Shown: positions 42,578-54,298, counted from the first letter of the stretch. The stretch: DNA of 64,000 nucleotides from Tsuneonella amylolytica (GCF_003626915.1 NZ_CP032570.1:1426001-1490000), one strand, 5' to 3'. Notes: a model not told the origin generated them from the sequence alone. Numbers and translations: made by a program.

Positions 42578-43180
42578 TCAGCCTTGCGTCCGGCCGTCGT
42601 CGGGATGTGGACCGGGCGCGCCGGCGACCGCCAGAGCGTGCGCCTTCGCGTTCTCCACGTAGTGCGCGGCGCCCATCTTCATGCCGGCGACGGCCATGCC
42701 GTCGAGGTCGCGCATCTTGCGCGCCGGCCGGCCACCCCACAGTTCGCGGGGCGCCATCACCTTGCCCTCGGTCAGCATCGCACCCGCCGCGAGCATTGAA
42801 TCGGACGCAATGACCGCCTTGTTCATCGCGATCGCGCCGAGCCCAATGAACCCGCGATCCTCGATCCGGCAGCCGTGGAGCATGCACATATGACCCACCA
42901 GCACGTCGTCGCCGATGATCAGCGGGCTACCGTCTGCATCCCCGGGCCGTTCGGGATCGCAATGGAGCACGCTGCCATCCTGGATGTTCGTCCGCTCGCC
43001 GATCTCGATCCGGCTCACGTCGGCGCGCAGCACGCAGTTGTACCAGACCGAGCTCATCGCCCCGATCGTCACGTTGCCGACGATGATGCAACCCGGCGCG
43101 ATGAAGGCGGTGTCGTGGATCCGCGGCGCGTGGCCGTTGATGGGTATGATGGTCACGCCCGGGCGATGGATGGTGGTCAC
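42578..43180 (-). CDS. Gamma carbonic anhydrase family protein
   Basis: Left-handed beta-helix hexapeptide protein of 200 residues. The three zinc histidines of gamma carbonic anhydrases are at H73 (SVLHCD), H97 and H102 (VGHMCMLHG). The helix starts near FIAPGCIIVGNVTIG and ends at LWGGRPARKMRD, with a C-terminal alpha-helix. GTG 43180 is used because it forms a GTGA overlap with the preceding gene. Many members of this family (YrdA/PaaY) have weak or no carbonic anhydrase activity, so the reaction is not certain. Confidence 0.88.
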   Translation of the reverse strand: MTTIHRPGVTIIPINGHAPRIHDTAFIAPGCIIVGNVTIGAMSSVWYNCVLRADVSRIEIGERTNIQDGSVLHCDPERPGDADGSPLIIGDDVLVGHMCMLHGCRIEDRGFIGLGAIAMNKAVIASDSMLAAGAMLTEGKVMAPRELWGGRPARKMRDLDGMAVAGMKMGAAHYVENAKAHALAVAGAPGPHPDDGRTQG

Positions 43181-45375
43181 AGGAAATTGCTCCAGTTGAA
43201 GTCGGGAAGGATCGAGGCGTAGTCGTCGGTCCAGAGGGCATGGCCGCGATCCTCGAGCGGCGCCCAAGGTTTCGCGCTGGCCGCCCGAAGCGCTGCAATC
43301 CGTGCGGGATCGCGCGCCAAGGCGACCCAGGCGGATGGCGACAGCGGACGTTCGATGTCGACGTCGCGGCGCTCAATGGCGGTGAGGCCGTTCGCCCGCG
43401 CCAAAGCGGCGACCGCCGGGGCGAGATCGACGTAACGGTTGGAAATGTGCAGCAGCAGAAGACCGCCCGGCTTCAACGCACGCAGGTACACCTTCATAGC
43501 CTCGTCGGTCATCAGGTGCAGCGGCACCGCGTCGGAGGAGAATGCATCGATGGCGAGGAGGTCGTAGCTCGCCGGCGCCGCCCGCGCGAGTTCGAGGCGC
43601 GCATCGCCGATGACTATGCGCGCATCGGGTGTACAGCGGCGCATGAACGTGAACGTACCGTCGCGCGAATAGGCCAGCACCGCCGGGTCGATCTCGTAGA
43701 ACGTCCACGTCTGCCCCGGCCTTCGGTAGCAGGCGAGCGTACCCACTCCGAGGCCGACGATGCCGACCGACGCATTCGGCGCCAGCCCACCGGCTTCCGA
43801 CAGCGCAAGGCCGATGCCCGAGGTCGGGCCGTAATACGTCGTGGGTTGGAGCGCCCGTTCGGGCTGGCGATGCTGGACGCCGTGCAGCGTCGTGCCGTGG
43901 GCGAGCGTACGCAAGCCGTTCCGGTTGTCGTCCCGCACCGTATAGACCCCGAAGTAGCTGCGCGACCGGTCGCCCGCGAGCGTCTGCTTCACCGCGTCGA
44001 GGCCGCCGAGCGAAAGCATCGCAAAGGCGAGGATGCTCGCAAACGCGATCCGCCAGCGGACCAGCAACAGGCCGATGACGACGACAACCGCGAGCAGGAA
44101 CTGGACCGCCAGTTCCGACCAACCCGGGGTGCCGTAGACTTCGGTGAGCGCGCTGAGGATGAACAGCGCCGCAGCGAACAGTGCCGCCATAGCGATGCGC
44201 CCGCGCTGCGGGGACCATCCGGCGCGCTCGGTCCAGCGGGCATAGGCCGGCATCGGCACCAACAGCGCTGCTGCAACGATCCACAGCGGATGCTCCCACG
44301 TCCAGTCGAACACCAGCGGCGCGGCGAGCGCGGTGATGGCGCCCCCGAGCGCCCCGCCCGCCGAGATCACGAGATAGAACAGCGTCAGCCTCCGCGGCGA
44401 CGGGCGCAGATCGTAGAGCCGGGAATGCAGCGCGATCGCCACCACGACCAGCAGCGCGATGCTCGCCAGCGCGGCGGGCACCGACCCGTTTGCCGACACC
44501 ATGATGGTGATCGCGCCGAGCACGATGACGAACGCCGCGGCGAAGCGCTTGAACCAGCAGGCGAGCGCGCGCCGTTCCGAGAAGGCGATCGAGAACGACA
44601 GCAGGTAAAGCCCCAGCGGAATGACCCAGAGCAGCGGGGTCGCGACGATATCGGTGGTCAGATAGGTCGTGGTGGAAAGCATCAGCCCCGACGGCACCGC
44701 CGCCAGCGCCAGCCACATGAGGATACGTTGCCAGCCGGGCGAGGCGTCGTCCGCATCGCCTACGCTGCTTTCCGCAACCATTGAGGCATTTGCGGGCAGC
44801 GTTCGTCCGGCGATCATGACCAGTACCACCAGCAGCGCATAGCCCGCCGCCCACAGCCCGCTCTGCCAGCGAAGCGGCATCAGCGGCTCCAGCAAAAGCG
44901 GATAGGCGACGAGGCCGGCAAAGCTGCCGAAGTTGCTCGCCGCATAGAGCGGATAGGGGTCGCCCGCGCCCGGCTGCGCGGCGAACCAGCGCTGCATCAG
45001 CGGGGCCTGCGCCGAAACCGCGAAGAACACCGGCCCGATCGTCGCGAGGAACAGCAGCGGCACCCACAACGCTTCCAGCCCGGGGCGAGGCGGCGCTAGG
45101 CTGGCGAGCCCGATCGGCAGCGTCAGGCCCGCCAGCAGCAAGACGCCGATATGAATCAACGCCTGACGGCGCAGCGGCAACCGTCCAATCGCGTGGGCAT
45201 AGGCGTACCCACCTAGCAGCAGCGCCTGATAGACGACCATCGCGCTGTTCCACACGTTGGGCGCGCCGCCGAGCCGGGGCAGCGCCATGCGCGCGACCAT
45301 CGGCTGGACGAGGAACAGCAGGAAGCTGCCCGTCAGGATCGTCGCGAGAAACAGCGCGCGCCGCGATCCGCTCAT
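43177..45375 (-). CDS. Membrane-fused spermidine-synthase-like protein
   Basis: A 732-residue two-part protein. The N-terminal half (to about 440) is polytopic, with roughly 11 to 13 hydrophobic segments; FLVQPMVARMALPRLGGAP is the start of the family called fused MFS/spermidine synthase. The C-terminal half has a Rossmann SAM-type domain: VGIVGLGVGTLACY, FYEIDPAVLAYSRD and DLLAIDAFSSDAVPLHL. A polyamine-forming role is not shown; the aminopropyltransferase active site is only partly present. It overlaps both neighbours by 4 bases, in the order GNAT, this gene, carbonic anhydrase. Confidence 0.82.
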   Translation of the reverse strand: MSGSRRALFLATILTGSFLLFLVQPMVARMALPRLGGAPNVWNSAMVVYQALLLGGYAYAHAIGRLPLRRQALIHIGVLLLAGLTLPIGLASLAPPRPGLEALWVPLLFLATIGPVFFAVSAQAPLMQRWFAAQPGAGDPYPLYAASNFGSFAGLVAYPLLLEPLMPLRWQSGLWAAGYALLVVLVMIAGRTLPANASMVAESSVGDADDASPGWQRILMWLALAAVPSGLMLSTTTYLTTDIVATPLLWVIPLGLYLLSFSIAFSERRALACWFKRFAAAFVIVLGAITIMVSANGSVPAALASIALLVVVAIALHSRLYDLRPSPRRLTLFYLVISAGGALGGAITALAAPLVFDWTWEHPLWIVAAALLVPMPAYARWTERAGWSPQRGRIAMAALFAAALFILSALTEVYGTPGWSELAVQFLLAVVVVIGLLLVRWRIAFASILAFAMLSLGGLDAVKQTLAGDRSRSYFGVYTVRDDNRNGLRTLAHGTTLHGVQHRQPERALQPTTYYGPTSGIGLALSEAGGLAPNASVGIVGLGVGTLACYRRPGQTWTFYEIDPAVLAYSRDGTFTFMRRCTPDARIVIGDARLELARAAPASYDLLAIDAFSSDAVPLHLMTDEAMKVYLRALKPGGLLLLHISNRYVDLAPAVAALARANGLTAIERRDVDIERPLSPSAWVALARDPARIAALRAASAKPWAPLEDRGHALWTDDYASILPDFNWSNFL

Positions 45376-45929
45376 CCGCGCGCGTCCCACGCAGCCTTGT
45401 CGATGGAATAGACGGTCGTCGGATTGAGGTCCGCTCCGTAGCGGGGATCGACGTAATCGAGATCCTCGCGCCGCCGCATGCCGAGGCGCAGCATCAGCCC
45501 CCAGCTTGGCGCGTTGCCGTCCACCGTCAGCGCCACGACCTCGTCCGCGCCGAACCGACCGAACGCGGCATCGAGGGCGGCGGTTGCGGCCTCTCGGGCA
45601 TAGCCCTGCCCCCACGCGTCCTCGCGCAGGCGCCAGCCGACCTCGAACTGGCCGGTCACCGTCGATCCGGGCGCATCGGCACGCTTGAGCCCGCAGAAAC
45701 CGAGCACCGCACCGTCGCTTTTGCGCTCGACGATCCAGAAGCAGAACCCGTTGCGCGCACGGCATCCGGTCACCCGCTCGACCAGCGCGGCCTGCCCGCT
45801 CTCGTCCATCACTCCGCCGAGCCAGCGCATGACGGCCGGGGTGTTCGTTCCCTCGAGGAACCGCGGCAGATCGCCTTCGCGCCAGTCGCGCAGGACCAGC
45901 CGATCGGTTTCGATGCGGACGTCATCCAT
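45372..45929 (-). CDS. GNAT N-acetyltransferase (RimJ/RimL type), first of tandem pair
   Basis: A 185-residue acetyltransferase: RIETDRLVLRDWREGDL at the N-terminus, VGWRLREDAWGQGYAREAA as acetyl-CoA loop, and a C-terminus LDYVDPRYGADLNPTTVYS. The last segment also occurs, modified, in the neighbouring upstream gene, so the two are paralogues. ATG 45929 is chosen because GGAG lies 8 bases before it; a GTG at 45938 would add three residues. The substrate is unknown; relatives acetylate ribosomal proteins or small amines. Confidence 0.85.
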   Translation of the reverse strand: MDDVRIETDRLVLRDWREGDLPRFLEGTNTPAVMRWLGGVMDESGQAALVERVTGCRARNGFCFWIVERKSDGAVLGFCGLKRADAPGSTVTGQFEVGWRLREDAWGQGYAREAATAALDAAFGRFGADEVVALTVDGNAPSWGLMLRLGMRRREDLDYVDPRYGADLNPTTVYSIDKAAWDARG

Positions 45930-46485
45930 TGCGCACACTCCAGTCCCGGGCGGTCACCGACCATACGGTCGTGGGGTTGTCGGCGGCGGGATATTCGGGG
46001 TCGACATAGTCCAGTTCGGCCCGGCGCCCCAATCCCAGACGGTGCATCATCCGGGTCGATGCGCGGTTCGAATCGCTCGTCTGGGAAAAGGCCTCGCCGA
46101 TGCCGCAGCAGAATGCCCAGTCGAGCACCGCACGGGCCGCTTCGGTGGAGAATCCCCGCCCCTGATGCGCTTCGGCGAACATCCAGCCGATCTCGCGCTG
46201 GCCGCGCAGCCGCTCCGGCGCGGCCTCACTGCGGACATGAAACAGACCGACGCGGCCCACCCGCTCCTCGCCGTGCCACACGGTCCAGCGGCGGTGTCCG
46301 CCGGGATCGCCGAACGCGCCGATTTCGCCTTCGAGGCTCTCGCGAACTTCGCTCTCGCTGCGCACTTTGCCGCCGAGATGCCGCATCATGCCGGGCGTGT
46401 TGATGGCCACAAGGCACCAATCGAGGTCGTTCATAGACGGCGGGCGCAGGACGAGGCGCTCGGTACAGAGCGAACCGTCAGCCAT
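45922..46485 (-). CDS. GNAT N-acetyltransferase (RimJ/RimL type), second of tandem pair
   Basis: A 187-residue acetyltransferase beginning MADGSLCTERLVLRPPSMND, with the acetyl-CoA loop IGWMFAEAHQGRGFSTEAA and a C-terminal LDYVDPEYPAADNPTTVWS. The end shares LDYVDP-Y and NPTTV with the downstream copy. It is followed by that copy with an 8-base overlap and is preceded by hemB, which it also overlaps by 8 bases. Substrate unknown. Confidence 0.85.
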   Translation of the reverse strand: MADGSLCTERLVLRPPSMNDLDWCLVAINTPGMMRHLGGKVRSESEVRESLEGEIGAFGDPGGHRRWTVWHGEERVGRVGLFHVRSEAAPERLRGQREIGWMFAEAHQGRGFSTEAARAVLDWAFCCGIGEAFSQTSDSNRASTRMMHRLGLGRRAELDYVDPEYPAADNPTTVWSVTARDWSVRNG

Positions 46486-47473
46486 TCAGCAGGCGGGCGG
46501 CGTGCGCGGCGTGATAGGTCAGCACGCCGGCACACCCGGCCCGCTTGAAGGCGATCAGCGTCTCCAGCACCAGCGCGTCGCGATTGCCCGCACCCGCCGC
46601 CGCGGCGGTTTCGATCATCGCGTATTCGCCGCTCACCTGGTAGGCGAATACCGGCACCTCGAACCGATCCTTCACCCGGCGCACGATGTCGAGATAGGGC
46701 AATCCGGGCTTCACCATCACGCTGTCCGCCCCCTCGGCGAGGTCGAGCGCGACCTCCCGCAGCGCTTCCTCGGCGTTGCCGGGGTCCATCTGGTAGCTCT
46801 TCTTGTCGCCATTCAGCAGTCCCCCCGACCCCACGGCGTCACGGAACGGCCCGTAGAAAGCGCTCGCATATTTCGCCGCGTAGCTCATGATCTGGACGTT
46901 GGGATGGCCGTTCATCTCGAGCGCCATGCGGATCGCGCGGACCCGGCCATCCATCATGTCGCTGGGCGCGATCACGTCGGCACCCGCATTCGCCTGGTTG
47001 ATCGCCTGGTCGACGAGCACGGCCACGGTATCGTCGTTGGTGACGTAGCCCGCATCGTCGAGCAGCCCGTCCTGTCCGTGACTGGTGTAGGGATCGAGCG
47101 CGACATCGGTCAGCACGCCGATATCGTCGCCGCAAGCATCCTTTACCGCCTTGATCGCGCGACACATCAGGTTGTCGGGGTTGAGCGCTTCGGCTCCGTC
47201 GTCGCTGCGTCGATCGGTTTGGGTGTTGGGGAACAGCGCGATGCAGGGGATGCCGAGGCCCACCGCTTCCTTCGCGCGGGCGGCAATACCGTCGACCGAC
47301 CAGCGGGATACGCCGGACAAGGACCGGATCGGCTCCTCCACGCCCGATCCGTCGGTCACGAACAGCGGCCAGATCAGGTCTGCGGGGGTCGGCACCGTCT
47401 CGCGGTGGAGCGCGCGGCTCCAGGCGGCGGCGCGGGGACGGCGGAGGCGGAGGTTCGGATAGGCGGCGGTCAT
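46478..47473 (-). CDS. hemB: Delta-aminolevulinic acid dehydratase (porphobilinogen synthase)
   Basis: Joins two 5-aminolevulinates to porphobilinogen in heme and cobalamin synthesis. The 331-residue protein has Schiff-base lysines in YAAKYASAFYGPFRDA and VMVKPGLPYLDIV. The metal-site loop reads DVALDPYTSHGQDG, with aspartates where zinc-type HemB has three cysteines, so it should be the magnesium or potassium dependent type common in alphaproteobacteria. The start follows the M23 peptidase gene by 48 bases on the same strand. Confidence 0.95.
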   Translation of the reverse strand: MTAAYPNLRLRRPRAAAWSRALHRETVPTPADLIWPLFVTDGSGVEEPIRSLSGVSRWSVDGIAARAKEAVGLGIPCIALFPNTQTDRRSDDGAEALNPDNLMCRAIKAVKDACGDDIGVLTDVALDPYTSHGQDGLLDDAGYVTNDDTVAVLVDQAINQANAGADVIAPSDMMDGRVRAIRMALEMNGHPNVQIMSYAAKYASAFYGPFRDAVGSGGLLNGDKKSYQMDPGNAEEALREVALDLAEGADSVMVKPGLPYLDIVRRVKDRFEVPVFAYQVSGEYAMIETAAAAGAGNRDALVLETLIAFKRAGCAGVLTYHAAHAARLLNG

Positions 47474-47521
47474 CGCTGCCCGCTCTGCCGCAAGCGGCGC
47501 GGCCGTGCAATTACCGCAGGC

Positions 47522-49180
47522 CTATTCGCCCAGCCGGTCGATCTCGCGAACGGGCAGGTCGCTGTCAGCCTCGGCGGCGGACGGGGTGAGGTCGGACAGT
47601 GCGGCGCCCGCCCCTACCGTCTTCAATTGCGCGAGGACTTGGCGGAACCGGCGCAGGTTCTCGCCGGTCAGCTGGGCCCGGGTGACGAAGGCAACGCTTG
47701 CCGGGTTCACCGGCTGCCCGCCGCGATACATCTCGTAATGGAGGTGCGCGCCGGTAGAGAGGCCGGTGGACCCGACATAACCGATCACCTGCCCTCGTCG
47801 CACGCTCTGTCCGGCGGCGACCGCCATGCGGCTCATATGGCAATAGCGGGTCTGGATATTGCCGCCGTGCGCCAGCCGCACCGTATTGCCGCAGCCGCCC
47901 GCGCGCCCGGCGCTGAGTACCCGGCCGTCGGTCACCGCGACGATCGGTTGGCCGTAACTCGCCTTGAAATCCATGCCCGCGTGACGGCGCATATATCCGA
48001 GGATCGGATGGCGCCGCATGCCGAAGCTGGAGGTGATCCGCCCCGGGACCGGTTGCAGCAGCCCGCTACGCTGCTCGCCCACGCCCGAGGCTTCGTAGAA
48101 CTTGCCGTCGCTGCCCCAGCGCATCAATTGGGTGCGGGGTTTCCCGCCGCGTTCGATGCCGGCGTAGAGCAGCTGGCCCGCTTGCCGCTCGCCCGTTGCG
48201 GCGCGCTTGTAGCTGATGATCATGTCGAACGTGTCGTCGGGCCGGACGCCGTCGTCCAGGTCGACCTGCTGGCCCAGTTCTTTGAGATAGGCCTGCACAG
48301 CCCCCGCCGGCGCACCCGCCGACCGCATCGCGCGATAGAGGCTGCTGCCGGCGACCCCGCGGATGCGCAGCGGCGTGTTGTCCACCCGGATTGCCTTGCG
48401 TTCGAGCGCGAGCCCTCCGCCGTCCCCACGGGCGACCTCGAGCGCGAGGTCGAACCGGGCGCGGAACGCCAGAGCATCGAGCGGGCGCGCTGTGCCGGGC
48501 GCCGGCCGGCGGCCGAGGGTGATGTCGATCTTGGTACCCGGAGCGATCTCGTCGACCGGCATCGCCTGTCCGACCAGGCCGAGCACGCGCGCGGCATCCG
48601 CGCCGCCGATGCCCGCGCGCTGGAGCATGCGGGCGAAGCTGTCGCCGTTCGCCAGCGTTGCCACGACCTCGATGCGCGGCCGTTCCGGCGCGGCCTTGAG
48701 CGGAGCGACCGCCTGCGTCGCAGCCATGCGCCGGCCGCTGTCGCCGCCCAGCGCGAGCGGCATGATCATCTGGCTGCGAAACTCGTCGCGCACGGCATCG
48801 TCGACCCGCGTGGCCGGCGCCGCCTCGAGCGGAGCGAAGCCGGGCCAGAACGCGAGACTGAATGCGCTGAGACCGATGAAGGTGCCGAGCCCGCGAAACC
48901 AACGGCGGCTGCCGATACCCTGCGCGAGGTCGGGTGCGAGGTCGACGCGTGCGAGTTTCTCCTCCGCCCGCCAACGCCACGCGTCCCATCGTTCGCCGAT
49001 GCCGCGCACGCGGCGCAGGACCGCGCGGTCGCCGTCCTCGACGGTACGGGCGCGGGCGATCTGGGAATGCGTGAGCGCGGCGGCGCGCCAGCCGGGCACG
49101 CCGTCTGCGGGGCCGTGCCCCGATGCGTCCATCTCACGCGGCTGGAACAGCGCGTCCTCCATCTTCGACGGGCCGCGCAC
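47522..49180 (-). CDS. M23 family metallopeptidase with N-terminal membrane anchor
   Basis: A 552-residue peptidoglycan endopeptidase candidate. A cytoplasmic N-terminus of about 90 residues precedes one hydrophobic segment (FRGLGTFIGLSAFSLAFWPGF); the periplasmic part has a LysM/OapA-like region with GDSFARMLQRAGIGGADAA and the C-terminal LytM domain has intact ligands in HAGMDF and HLHYE. GTG 49180 is preferred because AGGG lies 5 bases upstream; ATG 49162 is the alternative. It is divergent from the helicase gene, with about 160 bases between. Confidence 0.9.
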   Translation of the reverse strand: MRGPSKMEDALFQPREMDASGHGPADGVPGWRAAALTHSQIARARTVEDGDRAVLRRVRGIGERWDAWRWRAEEKLARVDLAPDLAQGIGSRRWFRGLGTFIGLSAFSLAFWPGFAPLEAAPATRVDDAVRDEFRSQMIMPLALGGDSGRRMAATQAVAPLKAAPERPRIEVVATLANGDSFARMLQRAGIGGADAARVLGLVGQAMPVDEIAPGTKIDITLGRRPAPGTARPLDALAFRARFDLALEVARGDGGGLALERKAIRVDNTPLRIRGVAGSSLYRAMRSAGAPAGAVQAYLKELGQQVDLDDGVRPDDTFDMIISYKRAATGERQAGQLLYAGIERGGKPRTQLMRWGSDGKFYEASGVGEQRSGLLQPVPGRITSSFGMRRHPILGYMRRHAGMDFKASYGQPIVAVTDGRVLSAGRAGGCGNTVRLAHGGNIQTRYCHMSRMAVAAGQSVRRGQVIGYVGSTGLSTGAHLHYEMYRGGQPVNPASVAFVTRAQLTGENLRRFRQVLAQLKTVGAGAALSDLTPSAAEADSDLPVREIDRLGE

Positions 49181-49344
49181 AGGATCCCTACCGGCGCGAC
49201 CCGGACCCGGCGGGGTCCTTAGCCCGAAAACCCTGCCGAAATGAAGTTAATAGCCGCCTAAAATCGTCCCGGCGGTCGCACATCGGGCACGGGCTGTGGG
49301 CTGCGACGGGCGCGCGGTTGTAGCCGGGGACGGGCGATGCCACA

Positions 49345-51840
<2,496 letters not shown>

Positions 51841-51852
51841 GGGCAATTGCCA

Positions 51853-52164
51853 GTGCGGATCGATAAGCTGCTGTGCCAGTTGCGGTTCACGAAGACCCGC
51901 GGCCTTGCCCACGACCTGGTGGTTGCGGGTCATGTCCGGCGCAACGGGGCCCGCGTGACCCGCGCGAGTCAGTTGGTCGCGGTCGGCGATACGCTGACCC
52001 TGCCGCTGCCCGCTGGAGTCCGCGTGATCGAACTTCTCGCCCTGCCTTCTAGACGCGGACCGCCCGCCGAAGCGCAGGCCTGCTATCGCGTGCTTGACCC
52101 GCACGCCCCAGTCGCCTTAGCAGCGCCATCTGGACAACAGCCCGAGGAAGGCCCGCCCCAATGA
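51853..52164 (+). CDS. S4 domain RNA-binding protein
   Basis: A 103-residue protein whose S4 fold occupies about residues 1-65 ([46 protein letters not shown]), like Hsp15/YrfH-type ribosome-associated proteins. The tail is proline- and alanine-rich. GTG 51853 is preferred over TTG 51847 because AGGGG ends 9 bases upstream of it. It lies 12 bases after the helicase stop and overlaps the ferredoxin start by 4 bases. Confidence 0.87.
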   Translation: MRIDKLLCQLRFTKTRGLAHDLVVAGHVRRNGARVTRASQLVAVGDTLTLPLPAGVRVIELLALPSRRGPPAEAQACYRVLDPHAPVALAAPSGQQPEEGPPQ

Positions 52165-52499
52165 CCTACGTCGTCACCGACGCGTGCATCAAGTGCAAGT
52201 ACACCGACTGCGTCGAGGTCTGCCCGGTCGATTGCTTCTACGAAGGCGAGACGATGCTCGTCATCAATCCGTCCGAATGCATCGACTGCGGCGTGTGCGA
52301 GCCGGAGTGCCCGGCCGAGGCGATCCTGCCCGACACGGAGGACAACCTCGAGAAATGGCTGGAGCTCAATACAAAGTTCAGCGCCGAATGGCCGAACATC
52401 ACCACCAAGAAGGACCCGCCGCCCGACGCCGACGAGCACAAGGGCGAGGACGGCAAGTACGAGGCGTATTTTACCCCCGAACCCGGCGAAGGCGACTGA
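52161..52499 (+). CDS. fdxA: 7Fe ferredoxin FdxA
   Basis: A 112-residue ferredoxin with one [3Fe-4S] and one [4Fe-4S] cluster. By alignment with Azotobacter ferredoxin I (offset one residue), C9, C17 and C50 should bind the 3Fe cluster and C21, C40, C43 and C46 the 4Fe cluster; C12 and C25 are extra. The acidic tail ([16 protein letters not shown]) is common in alphaproteobacterial FdxA. It overlaps the S4 gene by 4 bases and is followed by carD, a conserved neighbour. Confidence 0.94.
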   Translation: MTYVVTDACIKCKYTDCVEVCPVDCFYEGETMLVINPSECIDCGVCEPECPAEAILPDTEDNLEKWLELNTKFSAEWPNITTKKDPPPDADEHKGEDGKYEAYFTPEPGEGD

Positions 52500-52594
52500 C
52501 TTCGGCGCCGGGGCGTTTCGTCCCGGTTCGCAACATTTCGCGTCTGTCGCACTCCGCTCGCGGGCGGGGTGGAAATTTTGTTGCGATAGTGTTA

Positions 52595-52600
52595 TATAAT
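52595..52600 (+). promoter_or_regulatory. Candidate -10 element upstream of carD
   Basis: TATAAT occurs at 52595-52600 within the AT-rich stretch GTTATATAATTG, 162 bases before the carD start; such a stretch is rare in this GC-rich sequence. No good -35 hexamer is visible 16-18 bases upstream (GGAAATTT there). A carD transcript with a long leader would follow. The call rests on base composition and position only. Confidence 0.35.
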
Positions 52601-52761
52601 TGACCAAACGCCCCGCCGATTCCCGGCGCGGCGCGTGAGTATTCGCAAGAAGGCACGACAACCGCCGCTTCGCCAGGACCGCCGGTCCGATCGCGCCCGT
52701 CGTGGGGTCCGGTCGCCGGAGCGCCTGACCGCTGGTCGCCCGTGCCGCAGAAAGGACGCAC

Positions 52762-53301
52762 ATGGCCACTTCCGCCCCCGCCCTCGCATTCGATGTCGGC
52801 GACTATGTGGTCTATCCCAAGCACGGGGTAGGCCGGGTGATCGAACTGCAGAGCGAGGAAATCGCCGGCATGCAGCTCGAACTCTATGTCCTGCGCTTCG
52901 AAAAAGAGCGGATGACGCTTCGGGTTCCGGTCAACAAGGTCGAATCGATCGGCATGCGCAAGCTGTCGAGCGACAAGACCCTGAAGGAAGCGATGGAGAC
53001 CCTGAAGGGCAAGCCCAAGGTCAAGCGCACCATGTGGAGCCGCCGTGCCCAAGAGTACGAGGCAAAGATCAACTCGGGCGAGATCGTGCTCATTGCCGAA
53101 GTGACCCGCGATCTGTTCCGCCCGGAAGACCAGCCCGAACAGAGCTATTCGGAACGCCAGATTTTCGAGGCCGCCTCGAGCCGCCTCGCGCGCGAACTTG
53201 CCGCGATGGAAAAGACCGACGAGCCGACCGCGCTGGAAAAGATCCTGAATGTGCTGCGCGAACACGCGCCGCAGTATTACGAGAACACCGAGGAAGCATG
53301 A
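52762..53301 (+). CDS. carD: CarD family transcription factor
   Basis: A 179-residue regulator that binds RNA polymerase beta subunit and stabilises open promoter complexes, mostly at rRNA-type promoters. The N-terminal RNA-polymerase-interacting domain (FDVGDYVVYPKHGVGRVIEL to about 65) and the C-terminal helical DNA-interacting domain (KPKVKRTMWSRRAQEYEAKI, then RDLFRP) fit the CdnL/CarD family. It stands alone between fdxA and the GIN-domain gene, with its own likely promoter at 52595 and a terminator at 53325. Confidence 0.93.
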   Translation: MATSAPALAFDVGDYVVYPKHGVGRVIELQSEEIAGMQLELYVLRFEKERMTLRVPVNKVESIGMRKLSSDKTLKEAMETLKGKPKVKRTMWSRRAQEYEAKINSGEIVLIAEVTRDLFRPEDQPEQSYSERQIFEAASSRLARELAAMEKTDEPTALEKILNVLREHAPQYYENTEEA

Positions 53302-53324
53302 ACCTGGCTTCTCGATGCACAAAC

Positions 53325-53356
53325 GGGGCGCTGGTCGGATCGGCCAGCGCCCTTTT
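53325..53356 (+). terminator. Intrinsic terminator after carD
   Basis: GGGCGCTGG (53326-53334) and CCAGCGCCC (53344-53352) form a 9-base-pair stem with a 9-base loop, followed by TTTT (53353-53356). It lies 25 bases after the carD stop and is the clearest terminator seen in the window. Confidence 0.75.
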
Positions 53357-53467
53357 CGCATGCGCGCTGCATCGACGAGCGACATGCGCGAACCGACCGG
53401 CGGCCATTGCCCGCGGGGTCTTGCTGTATTAGATCGCCAATACGGATAACGAGGAAAGGCCCCGACC

Positions 53468-54298
53468 ATGTTCAATCGAATCTTCAGGGGCGTTGCCCCC
53501 GTCGTCGCCATGGCCGCCGCGCTCGGCGCGGGCGCATGCAACGGCAAAGTTACGATCAACGGCGACAAGGGTGTGCCGCTGTCGGAACTGGACACTGCAG
53601 GCAAGACGCCGACCGGGATCGTTCTCGCCGGACCCGACAGCGTCGTGGTGAAGGATGGCGGGACGCTTTCGATCGATGTCTCGGGCGACCCGCAAGCGGT
53701 CGCAGCGCTCCGCTTCACGCTGGATGACGATACGCTCGGCATCATGCGTCAAAACGGTTCGAACGACCGTGGGAAGGCCACCGTGACCGTCACGATGCCG
53801 GGCCTCGAAAAGATAACCTTGGCCGGATCTGGCTCGATCGAGGCCGCGTCGCTGGCCGGCAAGCCCGAAGTCGTCATCGCCGGCAGCGGGACTGCGCGCA
53901 CCGCACGGGTCGCCGCCTCCAAGCTCGAAGTCACCATCGCCGGGTCGGGCACTTACCGCGCGGCCGGTACCGCCGATGCGCTGGACCTCACCGTCGCCGG
54001 GTCCGGCACCGCCGACATGGCTGGTCTGAACGCGAAGAGCGCCGAAGTCACGATCGCCGGCTCGGGCGATGCGGCGTTCGCATCGGACGGTACGGTCGAG
54101 GCCACGATCATGGGTTCGGGCGACGTCACCGTCACCGGATCGGCGCGCTGCACCATCAAGTCGATGGGGTCGGGTACGCTGACCTGCGAACGCGGAACAG
54201 TCCGGGACGATGCGCGCGGCGCCGGAAACTCGAGCGAGACCCCGCCCGTCGCCCCCACGCCCCCGCCCGCCCCGTCGCCGCCGGCAACACCGCAATAA
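53468..54298 (+). CDS. GIN domain (DUF2807) secreted protein
   Basis: A 276-residue exported protein. A signal peptide with an ALGAGAC lipobox-like end (C about 23) precedes a beta-helical body made of repeated short strands containing GSGT or GSGD (for example ITLAGSGSIEA, VTIAGSGTYRA, VTIAGSGDAAF), the GIN/DUF2807 pattern of head-domain proteins. The C-terminus is a proline-rich tail (PPVAPTPPPAPSPPATPQ). Function unknown; family members are cell-surface or periplasmic. It follows carD after a terminator. Confidence 0.78.
   Translation: MFNRIFRGVAPVVAMAAALGAGACNGKVTINGDKGVPLSELDTAGKTPTGIVLAGPDSVVVKDGGTLSIDVSGDPQAVAALRFTLDDDTLGIMRQNGSNDRGKATVTVTMPGLEKITLAGSGSIEAASLAGKPEVVIAGSGTARTARVAASKLEVTIAGSGTYRAAGTADALDLTVAGSGTADMAGLNAKSAEVTIAGSGDAAFASDGTVEATIMGSGDVTVTGSARCTIKSMGSGTLTCERGTVRDDARGAGNSSETPPVAPTPPPAPSPPATPQ

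Noticed and set aside
46367-49222. A 951-codon plus-strand open frame over hemB and the M23 peptidase
   Set aside because: It is an antisense shadow of GC-rich coding DNA; the minus strand encodes HemB and an M23 protein with complete motifs.
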